DNA from: [Clostridium] saccharolyticum WM1
Lineage (GTDB): Bacteria; Bacillota; Clostridia; Lachnospirales; Lachnospiraceae
DNA length: 64,000 nt
Reading direction: 5' to 3'
Assembly: GCF_000144625.1 (NCBI RefSeq)
Contig: NC_014376.1
Coordinates: 3,472,001 to 3,536,000 of the forward strand
The notes below the pieces were generated by a model. It did not search any database. It was not told the origin of the DNA and saw only the letters and a list, made by a program, of their open reading frames with translations. The position numbers and the translations under genes were made by a program. Shown here piece after piece: positions 32,687 through 41,594 of the stretch (position 1 is its first letter; each line of letters opens with the position of its first letter).

Positions 32687-33346
32687 TCAGCTTTTTATGA
32701 CAATGCCCAGATATTTCGCCAGCTCAGCTGCCTGATATAAATCCACCACAGCGCCCCTGACCTCCCCGCAGCCGTCAGATATGGTCAGTCCCTGTATGGT
32801 ACTGCTGGTAAAATCCATTCCCTTCATCATGGTTTTAAAGAAACTGGCATTTTCCAGATTTACCCGGTTCCATTCCACCGCCTTGCAGCGGCATTGGGTC
32901 AGGGAACCGCCCTGGATCCGGCAATCGGAAAACCGGATGTGTTCCAGCCTGGAAGAATCAAAATTGGCATAGCTGAAATTACAGTCAAGAACCACGGTAT
33001 GGAGCATGGTATTTCCGCAGAACTTTGCCCCCATGCCCTTGGAAGAGCGGAATTCCGCCCGGTTAAAATAGCTGTCCTCAAAACTGCAGTTGGATATGTC
33101 GCAGGCATTAAACACCACATCTGAAAACTCCCCTTTTTCAAAGGTACAATCCTGAAATATGCAGTTTTCAAATATGACGGCGGAAAAACGCATATGGGAA
33201 AGATCTTCCTCCGTTATATGGAGATTTCTGATGAGAACGTCTGTTACCGCTTCCTCCTGGTCTTTTCTGAGGAATAATTCCTCTAAATCTTCCAATACAA
33301 CATCCATTGCCCCAGGAAGAATGGGGGGAAGAAGTTTCTGGCTCAT
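32687..33346 (-). CDS. Pentapeptide-repeat protein
   Basis: A 219-aa protein in which residues about 50-185 form a right-handed beta-helix of pentapeptide repeats, with Phe or Leu at the central position (for example FENCIFQDCTFEKGEFSDVV, SFEDSYFNRAEF, CNFSYANFDSSRL). Pentapeptide proteins include DNA mimics protecting gyrase, but many have no known role. The N-terminal 45 residues are a helical cap. Start at 33346 has AAAGGAAAGG upstream. No partner gene is evident. Confidence 0.85.
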   Translation of the reverse strand: MSQKLLPPILPGAMDVVLEDLEELFLRKDQEEAVTDVLIRNLHITEEDLSHMRFSAVIFENCIFQDCTFEKGEFSDVVFNACDISNCSFEDSYFNRAEFRSSKGMGAKFCGNTMLHTVVLDCNFSYANFDSSRLEHIRFSDCRIQGGSLTQCRCKAVEWNRVNLENASFFKTMMKGMDFTSSTIQGLTISDGCGEVRGAVVDLYQAAELAKYLGIVIKS

Positions 33347-33436
33347 ATACCCTTTCCTTTCTCAATCCTTTTGATTACTGTTCTTATTATTACCGACTGT
33401 CAGGTAACTTTCAAGTTTATCTGTGTAAAACAAAGA

Positions 33437-33473
33437 AAAACCTTGTATCCTTTCTTGCATGAAACAAGGTTTT
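33437..33473 (-). terminator. Terminator of the rlmH operon
   Basis: AAAACCTTGT (33437-33446) pairs with ACAAGGTTTT (33464-33473); on the minus strand it is followed by TCTTTGTTTT. Confidence 0.75.
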
Positions 33474-33477
33474 GCGG

Positions 33478-33957
33478 TCACTTATGGTATGGCTCTCCAT
33501 TTATAATGCGGTAGCTGCGGTATACCTGCTCCAATAAAATCACCCGCATCAGCTGATGAGGAAAGGTCATTTTAGAAAAGCTCAGCCTGTAATCCGCTCT
33601 CTTTAAAACTGCATCAGAAAGCCCCAAAGACCCGCCGATGACAAACACGATCTGGCTCACCCCTCCGATTCCCAATCCGTTTATTTTCTCTGAAAGCTGA
33701 ACCGAATCTAGGTTTTCCCCATCAATGGCCAAGGCGATCATATAGGCCCCATCCTTAATGGAAGAAAGGATCCTTTCTCCTTCCTTCTCCCTGATCTGCC
33801 TTTCCACTGCTTCACCGGCTGAGTCCGGCGTCTTTTCATCGGGCACCTGGATAATCTCCAGCTTGCAGTAACGGCTCAGTCTTTTGCTGTATTCCCCGAT
33901 GGCATCTGTATAAAACTTTTCCTTTATTTTTCCTACCGTTACCAGAGTGATCTTCAT
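33478..33957 (-). CDS. rlmH: 23S rRNA pseudouridine1915 N3-methyltransferase
   Basis: SPOUT-class methyltransferase modifying pseudouridine 1915 in 23S rRNA. The 159-aa protein has the family N-terminus [15 protein letters not shown], the knot region [15 protein letters not shown] and the C-terminus [20 protein letters not shown] with HK at the end. It overlaps the stop of the upstream esterase gene by 4 bp, so it is translationally coupled to that operon. Confidence 0.97.
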   Translation of the reverse strand: MKITLVTVGKIKEKFYTDAIGEYSKRLSRYCKLEIIQVPDEKTPDSAGEAVERQIREKEGERILSSIKDGAYMIALAIDGENLDSVQLSEKINGLGIGGVSQIVFVIGGSLGLSDAVLKRADYRLSFSKMTFPHQLMRVILLEQVYRSYRIINGEPYHK

Positions 33958-34997
33958 TGGTATCTCCTTGATGTGTCCAGTTCTTTCTTCATCATGGCAA
34001 TCAAAAGCTTCACCATATCCCTTGCCGGCTTTGTGTGCTCTGTCTTCACCTTCCGCACTACTTTCCCATCGGGCTTTACGTTGATATGAAAGAGGATCCG
34101 TAAAAATAATTCCACCTCATCCCAGGCCTCCCGGCTCTCAGGGATTAAGTCAAGTCCCATCTGAAATACATGAAACATTCCCTCATAGACAGAAACCCGC
34201 CGCTTGACTCCGGCTTTTTTCAGCTTATCTGCCACAGTCAGGGTATCGCTTAAAAGCACCTCGTAGCTTCCTACCTGCATGAGAACGGGAGGAAATCCCT
34301 CATATTCCCCGAATACCGGAGAAATGTAAGGAAGGCCCGGGTCCTGGCCGCCAATGTAGTCTGAATTGTACAGCATGTTATTGGTGGAATTTCCAAACAG
34401 AGGGTCAATCTCATAATTGGACACATAGCTTTCCCCGCTGTTGGTCAGGTCCGTCCATGGGGACATGGTAATAAATCCTCCGGGAAGGGCGATTCCATGA
34501 TCCTTCAGGTACAGCCCCAGGGCCAGCCCCAATCCGCCTCCTGCAGAATCTCCGGCCACCACAATATGCTCCGGACGATATCCCTTTTCCTCAAGAAGCC
34601 ACTGATAAGCTGCAACTGCATCCTCCAAAGCCGCCGGAAAGGGATGCTCCGGTGCCACCCGGTAGTCAAGGGTAAGCACATCCCCGCCGTAGCTTCGCTT
34701 GGAATACCGGACTGCAAACCTCCGGTAAATGTTTTTCATAGGCCCGATGTAACCGCCGCCGTGAAGCTGCAGGATCACCCGGTCCGTGACCACTCCCACA
34801 GGACGGAGATACTCCATTTTTAAATGCTCCAGTTCTATGATCTCATATTCATACCCAGCCGGACAGACCCATGCAGGCTCCACCGGGTTTCTTCTCAGCT
34901 CTCCGGTGCGGATCGGCTGTTTTAACGAAGTTTCCATTACATTCTGCATCATATCCCTCACAAGATTTCCCCGCACACTTACTTTTCCCCGACGCAT
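33954..34997 (-). CDS. HSL-family alpha/beta hydrolase (esterase)
   Basis: A 347-aa hydrolase of the hormone-sensitive-lipase family. The oxyanion-hole motif HGGGYIG and the nucleophile motif GDSAGGGLG are present, with the Asp and His expected near SYEVLLSD and EGMFHVF. The start at 34997 has AAGGAGGG nine bases upstream; the ORF extends to 35162 within the preceding gene. It follows the DUF6320 acyltransferase-like gene, so substrate and donor ester chemistry may be linked. Confidence 0.88.
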   Translation of the reverse strand: MRRGKVSVRGNLVRDMMQNVMETSLKQPIRTGELRRNPVEPAWVCPAGYEYEIIELEHLKMEYLRPVGVVTDRVILQLHGGGYIGPMKNIYRRFAVRYSKRSYGGDVLTLDYRVAPEHPFPAALEDAVAAYQWLLEEKGYRPEHIVVAGDSAGGGLGLALGLYLKDHGIALPGGFITMSPWTDLTNSGESYVSNYEIDPLFGNSTNNMLYNSDYIGGQDPGLPYISPVFGEYEGFPPVLMQVGSYEVLLSDTLTVADKLKKAGVKRRVSVYEGMFHVFQMGLDLIPESREAWDEVELFLRILFHINVKPDGKVVRKVKTEHTKPARDMVKLLIAMMKKELDTSRRYQ

Positions 34998-35026
34998 CAA
35001 CAACACCCTCCTTGTTCCGGCGCCTT

Positions 35027-36883
35027 TTATACATGAAACCGCCTTTTCAATTCCGTTTTCACACTTCTGTCCCCAAGTACAATGGTAACGGCTAAAATGA
35101 TTACCGTCACGATCACAGTAATAAAAGCCAGAGCCGGTCTGGTAAGAAGCCCGGCCGCCCATAAAATCAAAGGGATAAAGCTGAATACCGTAACAGCAAT
35201 CTGATACATAAAATAACTCTGCCAGTTCATCCGGTTCACCAGAATCAAAAAGACCACCGAAAGATCCGCAAACAGAATGGTGCTTGGAATCCCGTAGTTT
35301 ACGGACCAGCCATTATAACCTGTAGAATGATCCAAAGCCACTAAAAGTGCCTGGGCCCCCACCGTCTGTAAAAGAACCTTTGATGCCAGATTGGCATGGC
35401 GCAGGATGGAATATTCCACGGTAAGAGCCGTATAGGCCATAAGCACAATGGCAATCACAGACCACAGAGAACCGGAATAGGTGGCAAAATTAATGACCCC
35501 CAGAACAGCTCCCACAAAAAACAGCAATCCATAAAAAGTAAATACCAGTTTCTTAAGCCGCTTCCTGTCATAACGGATCTGGGGATACATGCCAAGATCA
35601 TCCCTGTCGTCCGGAATACCGTTGCTTTCTAAGTTTACAGGAATCTCCAATTCTTTCAGAAAGCCGAAGAAACGGTCCTGAAGCCTGGTGTCCTGAAATA
35701 CGGAGGTAAAAGTCACAATCACCTCTTTTTCGTAGGCACAGACTGCACATTTCATAGGCTGTCTTTTGGAAACACCGATCATCATGGAAAATCTCTCGAT
35801 CTCCTTTTTATAGTCCTCTTCTATTTCAATTGGACCGATGTTTGACAGAGTCATAGTGTATGCCTTATCATTCTTTCGGAAAACCAGGTTTAACGCACAC
35901 CATTTTAAAAAAAGAGGGGCGATCCGCAGATACCACTTCTTTTCACTGGAAACATTATAAGAAATGATTTGCTCCATCTTTTCCTTTGTGATCTTTAAAT
36001 CCATCTGGCGGCTCACCGCCTCCAGCACCTCTGAAAAGGTATGTTCCTCGCTGGTGGAGAGGAAGTCTATAAGGGTCACTGCAAAAAAATTAGCAGTTGT
36101 TTCTGAGCTGAAAAAGGTCCTTAAATTAATGGGAATGCTGATACCGATGGATTTTTCACAGGGCTTGCCACCAAGATATTCCTGATAAATCGCCCAGATC
36201 AGTGATGCCGCCAGAAATCTAGTGATGCTGACCCCGCAGCTTTTGGACACCGTCTTCAGCATTTTTAAGTCCACATATCCGTGTAGAACATTCTCCTCAT
36301 CAAGAGGAAGAGTCTCTCCTGTCAGATGATAGGCTTTTCTGGAACTGTATTTACGCTTTACAGTCTTTTTATAATGGCGGACATAGCTGTCCTCTACATT
36401 CATGGAAATATTGGAAGATATTTTCTGAGCCGCCTGATGGCCTGTCCTTGAATTTTGCTCAAGATCCAGATACCGGTAAACCAGGGCCTTCAAAAAGCTT
36501 ACCGCTCCCAGGCCGTCAGTAACCGCATGAAATACCTCCAGATTGATCCGCCTTCCAAAATAAGTGACCCGGAACAGAAAAAGCTGGTTGCTGTGAGGAT
36601 CAATATATTTGCATGGATAGGTAGTCTCCCGTTCGATCACCGGCATCCGTTTATTGTTTTCAAAATAATACCAGAAAAATCCCCTGCGCAGCCTCACTGA
36701 AAATCCTTCAAACTGGGGAAGGATCTCTTCCAGTGCCCGCTGCAGGGTGCCCGGATCCACTTCTTTCTTTAAAACCGCGGAAATACGGAAAACATTGCTT
36801 AAATTTTCGCTGGCTATGACCGGAAATATTTTTGCCGTATTGTCAAGCCGCCTCCACCGCTCTCCCTGGGGACTTCGTTTCAT
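35027..36883 (-). CDS. Condensation-like acyltransferase with C-terminal membrane domain (DUF6320)
   Basis: A 618-aa two-part protein. Residues about 1-415 resemble the alcohol acetyltransferase/condensation (BAHD-like) superfamily, with the active-site HxxxDG motif as HAVTDG and a second conserved block near NIGPIEIEEDY. Residues about 430-618 hold five to six membrane helices, annotated in relatives as DUF6320. It would attach an acyl group to an unknown acceptor at the membrane. It lies 12 bp downstream of a GNAT gene, with an esterase and rlmH after it. Confidence 0.75.
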   Translation of the reverse strand: MKRSPQGERWRRLDNTAKIFPVIASENLSNVFRISAVLKKEVDPGTLQRALEEILPQFEGFSVRLRRGFFWYYFENNKRMPVIERETTYPCKYIDPHSNQLFLFRVTYFGRRINLEVFHAVTDGLGAVSFLKALVYRYLDLEQNSRTGHQAAQKISSNISMNVEDSYVRHYKKTVKRKYSSRKAYHLTGETLPLDEENVLHGYVDLKMLKTVSKSCGVSITRFLAASLIWAIYQEYLGGKPCEKSIGISIPINLRTFFSSETTANFFAVTLIDFLSTSEEHTFSEVLEAVSRQMDLKITKEKMEQIISYNVSSEKKWYLRIAPLFLKWCALNLVFRKNDKAYTMTLSNIGPIEIEEDYKKEIERFSMMIGVSKRQPMKCAVCAYEKEVIVTFTSVFQDTRLQDRFFGFLKELEIPVNLESNGIPDDRDDLGMYPQIRYDRKRLKKLVFTFYGLLFFVGAVLGVINFATYSGSLWSVIAIVLMAYTALTVEYSILRHANLASKVLLQTVGAQALLVALDHSTGYNGWSVNYGIPSTILFADLSVVFLILVNRMNWQSYFMYQIAVTVFSFIPLILWAAGLLTRPALAFITVIVTVIILAVTIVLGDRSVKTELKRRFHV

Positions 36884-36895
36884 GCTGACGGTGCC

Positions 36896-37402
36896 TCACT
36901 TCCCTGTATCTGTAAAATCAAGCCGCATGTCGTACCAGACGGCCCCTCCGTGCACAGATCCGGACATTCCCATATTCCGGTATCCGAATTTCTCATAATA
37001 TGGAATCAGCCTGTCCTTGCAGGTCAGGATCATTCCTTTTCTGCCGCTGTTCTCTGCTTCTTCTATCAGGCACTCCATAAGTGCGGCAGCAACTCCCCGG
37101 CCTCTCCACTCTTTTATCACATCAAGTCCAAATACGCTTTGATAAGCCCCTTTCGGATCATGGAAATCCGGACTTTCAAACATCTCGTCACAAATAGTAT
37201 TCCCGTCAGTCACGCATCCATTAATAAATCCAATGATCGTCCCATCGGCAAGTTCTGCCAAAAGAAAGCTTTCCGGAAAATGATTGATCCTCTGTTCTAA
37301 GGCTTGCCGTCCTGCTGCCTCTTCCTTCGGAAAGCAGAGAGCCTCCACCTCGGCCACCCGGTCTATGTCTTCTTTTCTTACGCTTCTGATGCTGTATTCC
37401 AT
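36896..37402 (-). CDS. GNAT family N-acetyltransferase
   Basis: A 168-aa acetyltransferase. The acetyl-CoA loop is VIKEWRGRGVAAALMECLIEEA and the C-terminal strand includes PYYEKFGYRNMGMSGSVHG, a pattern close to arylalkylamine-type GNATs. The start at 37402 has ACGGAGAAATG upstream; the ORF is open to 37441. It is first in the operon with the DUF6320 acyltransferase and esterase. Acceptor substrate unknown. Confidence 0.85.
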   Translation of the reverse strand: MEYSIRSVRKEDIDRVAEVEALCFPKEEAAGRQALEQRINHFPESFLLAELADGTIIGFINGCVTDGNTICDEMFESPDFHDPKGAYQSVFGLDVIKEWRGRGVAAALMECLIEEAENSGRKGMILTCKDRLIPYYEKFGYRNMGMSGSVHGGAVWYDMRLDFTDTGK

Positions 37403-37453
37403 TCCATCATTTCTCCGTCTTTTAAATTTCTCTTTTCCCAAAATTTAAAGAAA

Positions 37454-37496
37454 AGGCGGATTTCTCCGGTTACCCGTCTGAAATCCTCCTCTTTTT
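37454..37496 (-). terminator. Terminator downstream of the response regulator gene
   Basis: On the minus strand GGAGGATTTC pairs with GAAATCCGCC (one mismatch) around a 14-nt loop and is followed by TTTTCTTT. Confidence 0.55.
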
Positions 37497-37557
37497 ACTG
37501 GATGCAAGGGGCAAAGCCCCGCAGCATTCACCAGATACAGACATTCCCGCATCTGCT

Positions 37558-38259
37558 TCATTGCTTGCAGAAATAATATCCTACGCCCCACTTGGTATGC
37601 ACATATTTGGGATCGCTGGGACTTGGTTCGATCTTCTCGCGAAGACGCCGAACATGAACGTCTACCGTCCGGACATCCCCCGTATCCATCGCCTTATTTC
37701 CCCATACATAAGTAAGCAGCTGCTCCCTGCTGTAAACCTTGCCTGGATTGCAGGTAAGAAGCTCTAAAAGATCAAACTCCTTTGCAGTCAAATTAATCTC
37801 TTTCTCAGCAATAAAAACTCTCCTGCTGTCCCGGTCCAGCTTTAAATCCCCGGCTATCACCACCTGGCTGTCATCCTGGCTGTCCCGTTTATTCTTCTTG
37901 GAATTCCGTCGCATAATGGCCTTGATCCTGGCCTTTACCTCAAGAATATTAAACGGCTTTGTAATATAATCGTCGGCGCCGTATTCCAGACCCAGGATCT
38001 TATCCATATCATTGCCCTTAGCCGTCAGCATGATGATGGGCATCTCGGAGAATTCCCGGATGGCCTGGCACACTTCATACCCGTCATATTTGGGAAGCAT
38101 GACATCCAAAAGAACTACATCATACTCTTTTTGCTTTGCCAGATTAATGGCTTCCTCTCCGTCATAGGCACAGTCCACTTCCATACCGTCCTGTTCCAGA
38201 CTGAATCTCATTCCCTTTACGATGAGTTTTTCATCATCCACTACTAAAACGCTTGCCAT
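37558..38259 (-). CDS. OmpR-family response regulator without a neighbouring kinase
   Basis: A 233-aa two-component regulator. The receiver domain has DDE at 8-10, phosphoacceptor Asp52 (VVLLDVMLP), Thr in MLTAKG and Lys in ITKPF. The C-terminal winged helix contains LTAKEFDLLELLTCNPGKVY and VDVHVRRLREKIEP, closest in style to WalR/PhoP regulators. Usually a histidine kinase gene is adjacent, but here the neighbours are a ComEA-like gene and a GNAT gene, so its kinase must be elsewhere. Confidence 0.93.
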   Translation of the reverse strand: MASVLVVDDEKLIVKGMRFSLEQDGMEVDCAYDGEEAINLAKQKEYDVVLLDVMLPKYDGYEVCQAIREFSEMPIIMLTAKGNDMDKILGLEYGADDYITKPFNILEVKARIKAIMRRNSKKNKRDSQDDSQVVIAGDLKLDRDSRRVFIAEKEINLTAKEFDLLELLTCNPGKVYSREQLLTYVWGNKAMDTGDVRTVDVHVRRLREKIEPSPSDPKYVHTKWGVGYYFCKQ

Positions 38260-38280
38260 ACTACACCTCTGTCCTCTATT

Positions 38281-39033
38281 TTAAACCGATATGTCCTCTT
38301 TAATTTTTTGAAACGCTGCATCCTTGATGCCGGATATCTTCATAATATCCTCGATTTTCTGAAATCCGCCCCGGCTTTCCCGATATTTAAGGATATCGTC
38401 AGCCTTGGCTTCTCCGATTCCCCGCAGGGTCATCAGTTCTTCTTTGGTAGCCGTATTTAAATTCACTTTGGTTTTCAGCGCCTTTGAGGAAGCAGCTGCC
38501 GGCAAAGAAAGCTCTCCCCGGGTCCTTGCAGCCTCCGCTTCTTCCTTATTAAGGACCTGGATCTTCATGCCATCAAAAACCCGCTCTGCCATATTTAAAT
38601 ATTCTGCCTCGGCCTGGTCTGTGAATCCCCCAGCCTTCTCAATCGCCTGAAAAACCCGGCTTCCTTCCTGAAGCTCATAAACACCGGGAGAAACCACCTC
38701 TCCGCAGATATGTACATAGAAAGGCAGGGCAATAATCTCTCCTGCACTTTCCAAGCTGTCCTCTGCCGCCTCTGATGCCGACTGGCCGGCCCCACCGGAA
38801 ACTTCGGCACCGCCTGCTGCCTGGACACCGATTCCTGACGGATTGCCATCTGCCGGACTGCCATCATCTGCTGCGGGAATTCCTGCGGCATTCTCTCCGT
38901 AAGGGAAAGCCGATGCCTCTGACAAAGAGATCCCGGGGGTTCTGTCCTCCCGGCTACTGTTCATGCCATAGCACAAGCCCGCCGCCAAAATACACAAAGC
39001 AATAAGGGCGATTTTTACTTTTTGGTACTTCAT
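38281..39033 (-). CDS. ComEA-like DNA-binding lipoprotein/membrane protein
   Basis: A 250-aa ComEA-type protein. An N-terminal membrane anchor (KIALIALCILAAGLCYGM) is followed by an acidic low-complexity spacer of about 80 residues, an SLBB domain (YVHICGEVVSPGVYEL), and a C-terminal helix-hairpin-helix pair (NLNTATKEELMTLRGIGEAK). In competent bacteria ComEA binds incoming double-stranded DNA at the surface. No comEB/comEC gene is next to it. The start at 39033 has AGAGGGA upstream. Confidence 0.88.
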   Translation of the reverse strand: MKYQKVKIALIALCILAAGLCYGMNSSREDRTPGISLSEASAFPYGENAAGIPAADDGSPADGNPSGIGVQAAGGAEVSGGAGQSASEAAEDSLESAGEIIALPFYVHICGEVVSPGVYELQEGSRVFQAIEKAGGFTDQAEAEYLNMAERVFDGMKIQVLNKEEAEAARTRGELSLPAAASSKALKTKVNLNTATKEELMTLRGIGEAKADDILKYRESRGGFQKIEDIMKISGIKDAAFQKIKEDISV

Positions 39034-39135
39034 GATATCCCTCCTCTTACAAAAATCTCCAAAAAAGGATACCATCTTCAGCCTATGTTACTATTCTACC
39101 TAAAGAAATAGGTAAATACAAGCACTATTTCCAAA

Positions 39136-39561
39136 TTAATTAAATATCATGATTCCGATGATAGCAACAACTGCACCGATGAGTTTTTTCCATTCAAATC
39201 CCACCTTTTCAACACCAAATAAACCGAACAGCTCCACAGCATAAGCCACAATGATCTGAGAAACCACTATGATCAGGGCCGCTTTGGCGGGCCCCAGGGC
39301 CGCCATACTCCTTACTACCGTATAGGTGATGAAGGCACCCATAATGCCGCCCAGCAGCAGATATTTGGGCTGTACGTCAAAAAGACCGGAAACGTTTTCC
39401 CTGCCGGAAAAATACCACAGGATGATACAGGTTAAAAATGCGGTGAGCTGCACCCAGCCTGTGGAAACCCACATGCTGGTCTGCTTTGTTACGCCTGTAT
39501 TAAACACCCCCTGAATGCTCATAAGTGCCCCGGATATAAGAGCTATGATAAAGCCTGTCAT
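39136..39561 (-). CDS. DMT superfamily transporter (DUF606/YdcZ type)
   Basis: A 141-aa membrane protein with four to five helices; TGFIIALISGALMSIQGVFN at the N-terminus and KLIGAVVAIIGIMIF at the end are typical of the small YdcZ half-transporters, which often act as pairs. Only one copy is present here. The start at 39561 follows GGAGGTTGTTTGA. A 15-bp hairpin lies in its leader (39597-39632). Substrate unknown. Confidence 0.85.
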   Translation of the reverse strand: MTGFIIALISGALMSIQGVFNTGVTKQTSMWVSTGWVQLTAFLTCIILWYFSGRENVSGLFDVQPKYLLLGGIMGAFITYTVVRSMAALGPAKAALIIVVSQIIVAYAVELFGLFGVEKVGFEWKKLIGAVVAIIGIMIFN

Positions 39562-39596
39562 TCAAACAACCTCCATATTTCTATATTGTATCTCAT

Positions 39597-39632
39597 GAAT
39601 CAGGCCGATATGCGGCCATATCCGCCTGATTC
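39597..39632 (-). other. Hairpin in the leader of the DMT transporter gene
   Basis: GAATCAGGC (39597-39605) pairs with GCCTGATTC (39624-39632) and GATATG pairs with CATATC inside, giving a 15-bp stem with one mismatch and a 4-nt loop. It lies about 36 bp before the start codon and lacks a T-tract, so it may be an RNA-level regulatory element. The rest of 39633-39820 shows no gene. Confidence 0.4.
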
Positions 39633-39821
39633 TAAAACCCAAGGTCAAAACACCCGTTATCCAACCTTACTTCTTTCCCTAGGTTGTGCTTTATTTGCAT
39701 TTTTATACTGAATTAACAACTGGATCACAGTTCATCCATTCAGAAGCATCTGCATTTCAGAACTACGTTCCTTTTGCAAAATGAAAACTCCGGGACAGAA
39801 TTAAAAGTAACCTGATACAGC

Positions 39822-39850
39822 TTGACAAGCCTTGGTTTTTGCGCTATACT
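39822..39850 (+). promoter_or_regulatory. Sigma-A promoter of the thiT transcript
   Basis: TTGACA (39822-39827), a 17-bp spacer and TATACT (39845-39850) lie about 30 bp before the TPP riboswitch. Confidence 0.8.
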
Positions 39851-39878
39851 CACAGAAAAATTATAGAAATTCACACAC

Positions 39879-39965
39879 GCTAGGGGAGCCTTTGGCTGAG
39901 ATTGGTAGAAACCGAACCCTCACTACTTGAACCGGATAATGCCGGCGTAAGGAAGCATCAGTAGT
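39879..39965 (+). ncRNA. TPP riboswitch (THI element)
   Basis: The conserved THI-box segments appear in order: TAGGGGAGCC, GGCTGAGA, AACCCTC, CTTGAACCGGATAATGCCGG and CGTAAGGAAGC. It is followed by an expression platform and the thiT gene, so excess thiamine diphosphate should switch the gene off. Confidence 0.95.
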
Positions 39966-39967
39966 CC

Positions 39968-39996
39968 CCTCCTGCGCACACAAAGGAGGTTTTTTT
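39968..39996 (+). terminator. Riboswitch expression platform: terminator that also masks the Shine-Dalgarno
   Basis: CCTCC (39968-39972) pairs with GGAGG (39985-39989), followed by seven T residues directly before the ATG at 39997. The downstream arm is the ribosome-binding site AAAGGAGG itself, so hairpin formation can stop transcription and also block initiation. Confidence 0.65.
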
Positions 39997-40668
39997 ATGT
40001 CATTTTTTCTTACTTACTCTGCGGAAAACGAAGAGTACTTATTACAGCCGGCCGGATACCTGCTGATGATCGTTTTATTTGCCGCCATTTTATTCACTCT
40101 TCCTCTTTTTGGCAGATCATCATCCAAATCCAATAAGCTGCAGACCCGCCAGCTTGTTTACTGTTCAGGCGCCATGGCTCTGGCTATGGTAACATCCTTT
40201 ATCAAATTTGCCGCTCTTCCTTTCGGAGGCTCCATCACACTTTTTTCCATGCTGTTCATCTGCCTGATCGGCTATGTTTACGGCGTTAGGGCCGGGATCA
40301 TGACCGGGGTTGCTTACGGAATCCTGCAGTTCATTACAGAGCCATATATCTTTGCCCCCCTCCAGGTTCTCCTTGACTATCCCCTGGCCTTCGGCGCTTT
40401 GGGGCTTTCCGGACTGTTCCGCAATAAAAAGCACGGACTTGTGACCGGATATACGGCGGGTGTTGCGGGACGTTACTTATGCCATGTGGTTTCGGGTTAT
40501 ATATTCTTTGCTTCCTATACGCCGGAAGGCATGAACCCAATGATTTATACTCTAGGTTATAACGCCACCTATATTCTGCCGGAACTGATCGTAACCGTTG
40601 TGATCCTGTATTTCCCTCCTGTACTGGGAGCCATTGGGCAGGTGAAGCGGCAGGCGGTAAACGGATAA
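39997..40668 (+). CDS. thiT: Thiamine-specific ECF transporter S component ThiT
   Basis: A 223-aa membrane protein binding thiamine for an energy-coupling factor importer; the shared EcfA/EcfT module is not in the window. Six or so helices are visible, with the ThiT signatures LPFGGSITLFSMLFICLIGY and GYTAGVAGRYLCHVVSGYIF. The N-terminus is about 40 residues longer than classic ThiT and includes an extra helix. Expression is predicted to be controlled by the TPP riboswitch immediately upstream. Confidence 0.93.
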   Translation: MSFFLTYSAENEEYLLQPAGYLLMIVLFAAILFTLPLFGRSSSKSNKLQTRQLVYCSGAMALAMVTSFIKFAALPFGGSITLFSMLFICLIGYVYGVRAGIMTGVAYGILQFITEPYIFAPLQVLLDYPLAFGALGLSGLFRNKKHGLVTGYTAGVAGRYLCHVVSGYIFFASYTPEGMNPMIYTLGYNATYILPELIVTVVILYFPPVLGAIGQVKRQAVNG

Positions 40669-40672
40669 CGAA

Positions 40673-40722
40673 AAAACAAGCGGTATGGAAGGAGCGGAAA
40701 GCTCCCATATCGCTTGTTTTGT
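40673..40722. terminator. Bidirectional terminator between thiT and folD
   Basis: AAAACAAGCG...TATGG pairs with CCATAT...CGCTTGTTTT around a GGAGC/GCTCC tip. T-runs follow the stem on both strands, which suits the convergent thiT and folD genes. Confidence 0.75.
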
Positions 40723-40726
40723 TTTT

Positions 40727-41581
40727 CTATATTATCTCTCTTGTTTTATTTTTTATAGCCGCCATCACCAGATGCCTGGCCAGCACAGCCGTTGTCACTG
40801 CTCCAACGCCCCCAGGTACTGGAGTTGCCATGGAAGCAGTCCCATCCAGGGAATCAAAGTCCACATCCCCGCAAAGTTTTCCGTATTCATCCACATTGAT
40901 TCCCACATCCACTACCACGGCATCCTGTCCAACATAAGAAACATCAACCATTCTGGCACGGCCGGCGGCTGCCACAAGAATCTGGGCATTTTTACAGGTT
41001 TCCTTTATGTTCTCTGTTCGGGTATGACAGATGGTAACCGTTGCATTTTCCTTTAGCATCAGCATGGATAAGGGGCGTCCTACTACCATGCTTCTGCCCA
41101 CGATTGCAACTCTCTTACCAGTCAAAGGTATCTCATTGGCCTTTAAAACCTCCACCACCGCCTCCGCCGTGCATGGAGCAAAACCTGTATCGTCTCCGGC
41201 AAATACCTTTGCGATGTTCTCCGGAGATATCCCATCCAAATCCTTTTCCGGATGAATCATATGGATAATGTCTTTTTCCTTTATCTGCTTTGGCAAAGGA
41301 CGCAGAAGAAGGATACCGTCAATATCCGGATCATCGTTGATTTTTGCAAATTCTTTCTTAAACGCATCATCTGTGATGTCCTGGGAAAATGGGAAGCTTT
41401 GCCCAGCCAGACCAAAGCCTTCCAACCTCTTTAAAGCACCCCGCTCATAGGATAAATCGTCAGGACGCTCTCCCACCCGTACAATGGCAAGCTTAGGAGT
41501 CCTTCCCGTCCTTCCCGTCAAAAGACCTTCCACCTGTTCTTTGATTTTTGCAGACACATCTGCCCCTTTTAAGGTTATCAC
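40727..41581 (-). CDS. folD: Methylenetetrahydrofolate dehydrogenase / methenyltetrahydrofolate cyclohydrolase
   Basis: A 284-aa FolD-family enzyme interconverting methylene-, methenyl- and formyl-tetrahydrofolate. The catalytic Lys is kept in the segment PDDLSYERGALKRLEGFG, but the classic Tyr four residues before it is Arg, as in a divergent clostridial subtype. Other motifs are GILLLRPLPKQI, PEKDLDGISPENI, VAIVGRSMVVGRPLSMLM and ATPVPGGVGAVTTAVL. It follows fchA by 13 bp, pairing it with a folate cyclodeaminase. Confidence 0.93.
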   Translation of the reverse strand: MITLKGADVSAKIKEQVEGLLTGRTGRTPKLAIVRVGERPDDLSYERGALKRLEGFGLAGQSFPFSQDITDDAFKKEFAKINDDPDIDGILLLRPLPKQIKEKDIIHMIHPEKDLDGISPENIAKVFAGDDTGFAPCTAEAVVEVLKANEIPLTGKRVAIVGRSMVVGRPLSMLMLKENATVTICHTRTENIKETCKNAQILVAAAGRARMVDVSYVGQDAVVVDVGINVDEYGKLCGDVDFDSLDGTASMATPVPGGVGAVTTAVLARHLVMAAIKNKTREII

Positions 41582-41594
41582 GTCTTGCTCCTCC

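Noticed and set aside
35027..36883. DUF6320 protein as a nonribosomal peptide synthetase condensation domain
   Set aside because: No adenylation or carrier domains are present, and the membrane extension fits a stand-alone acyltransferase better.
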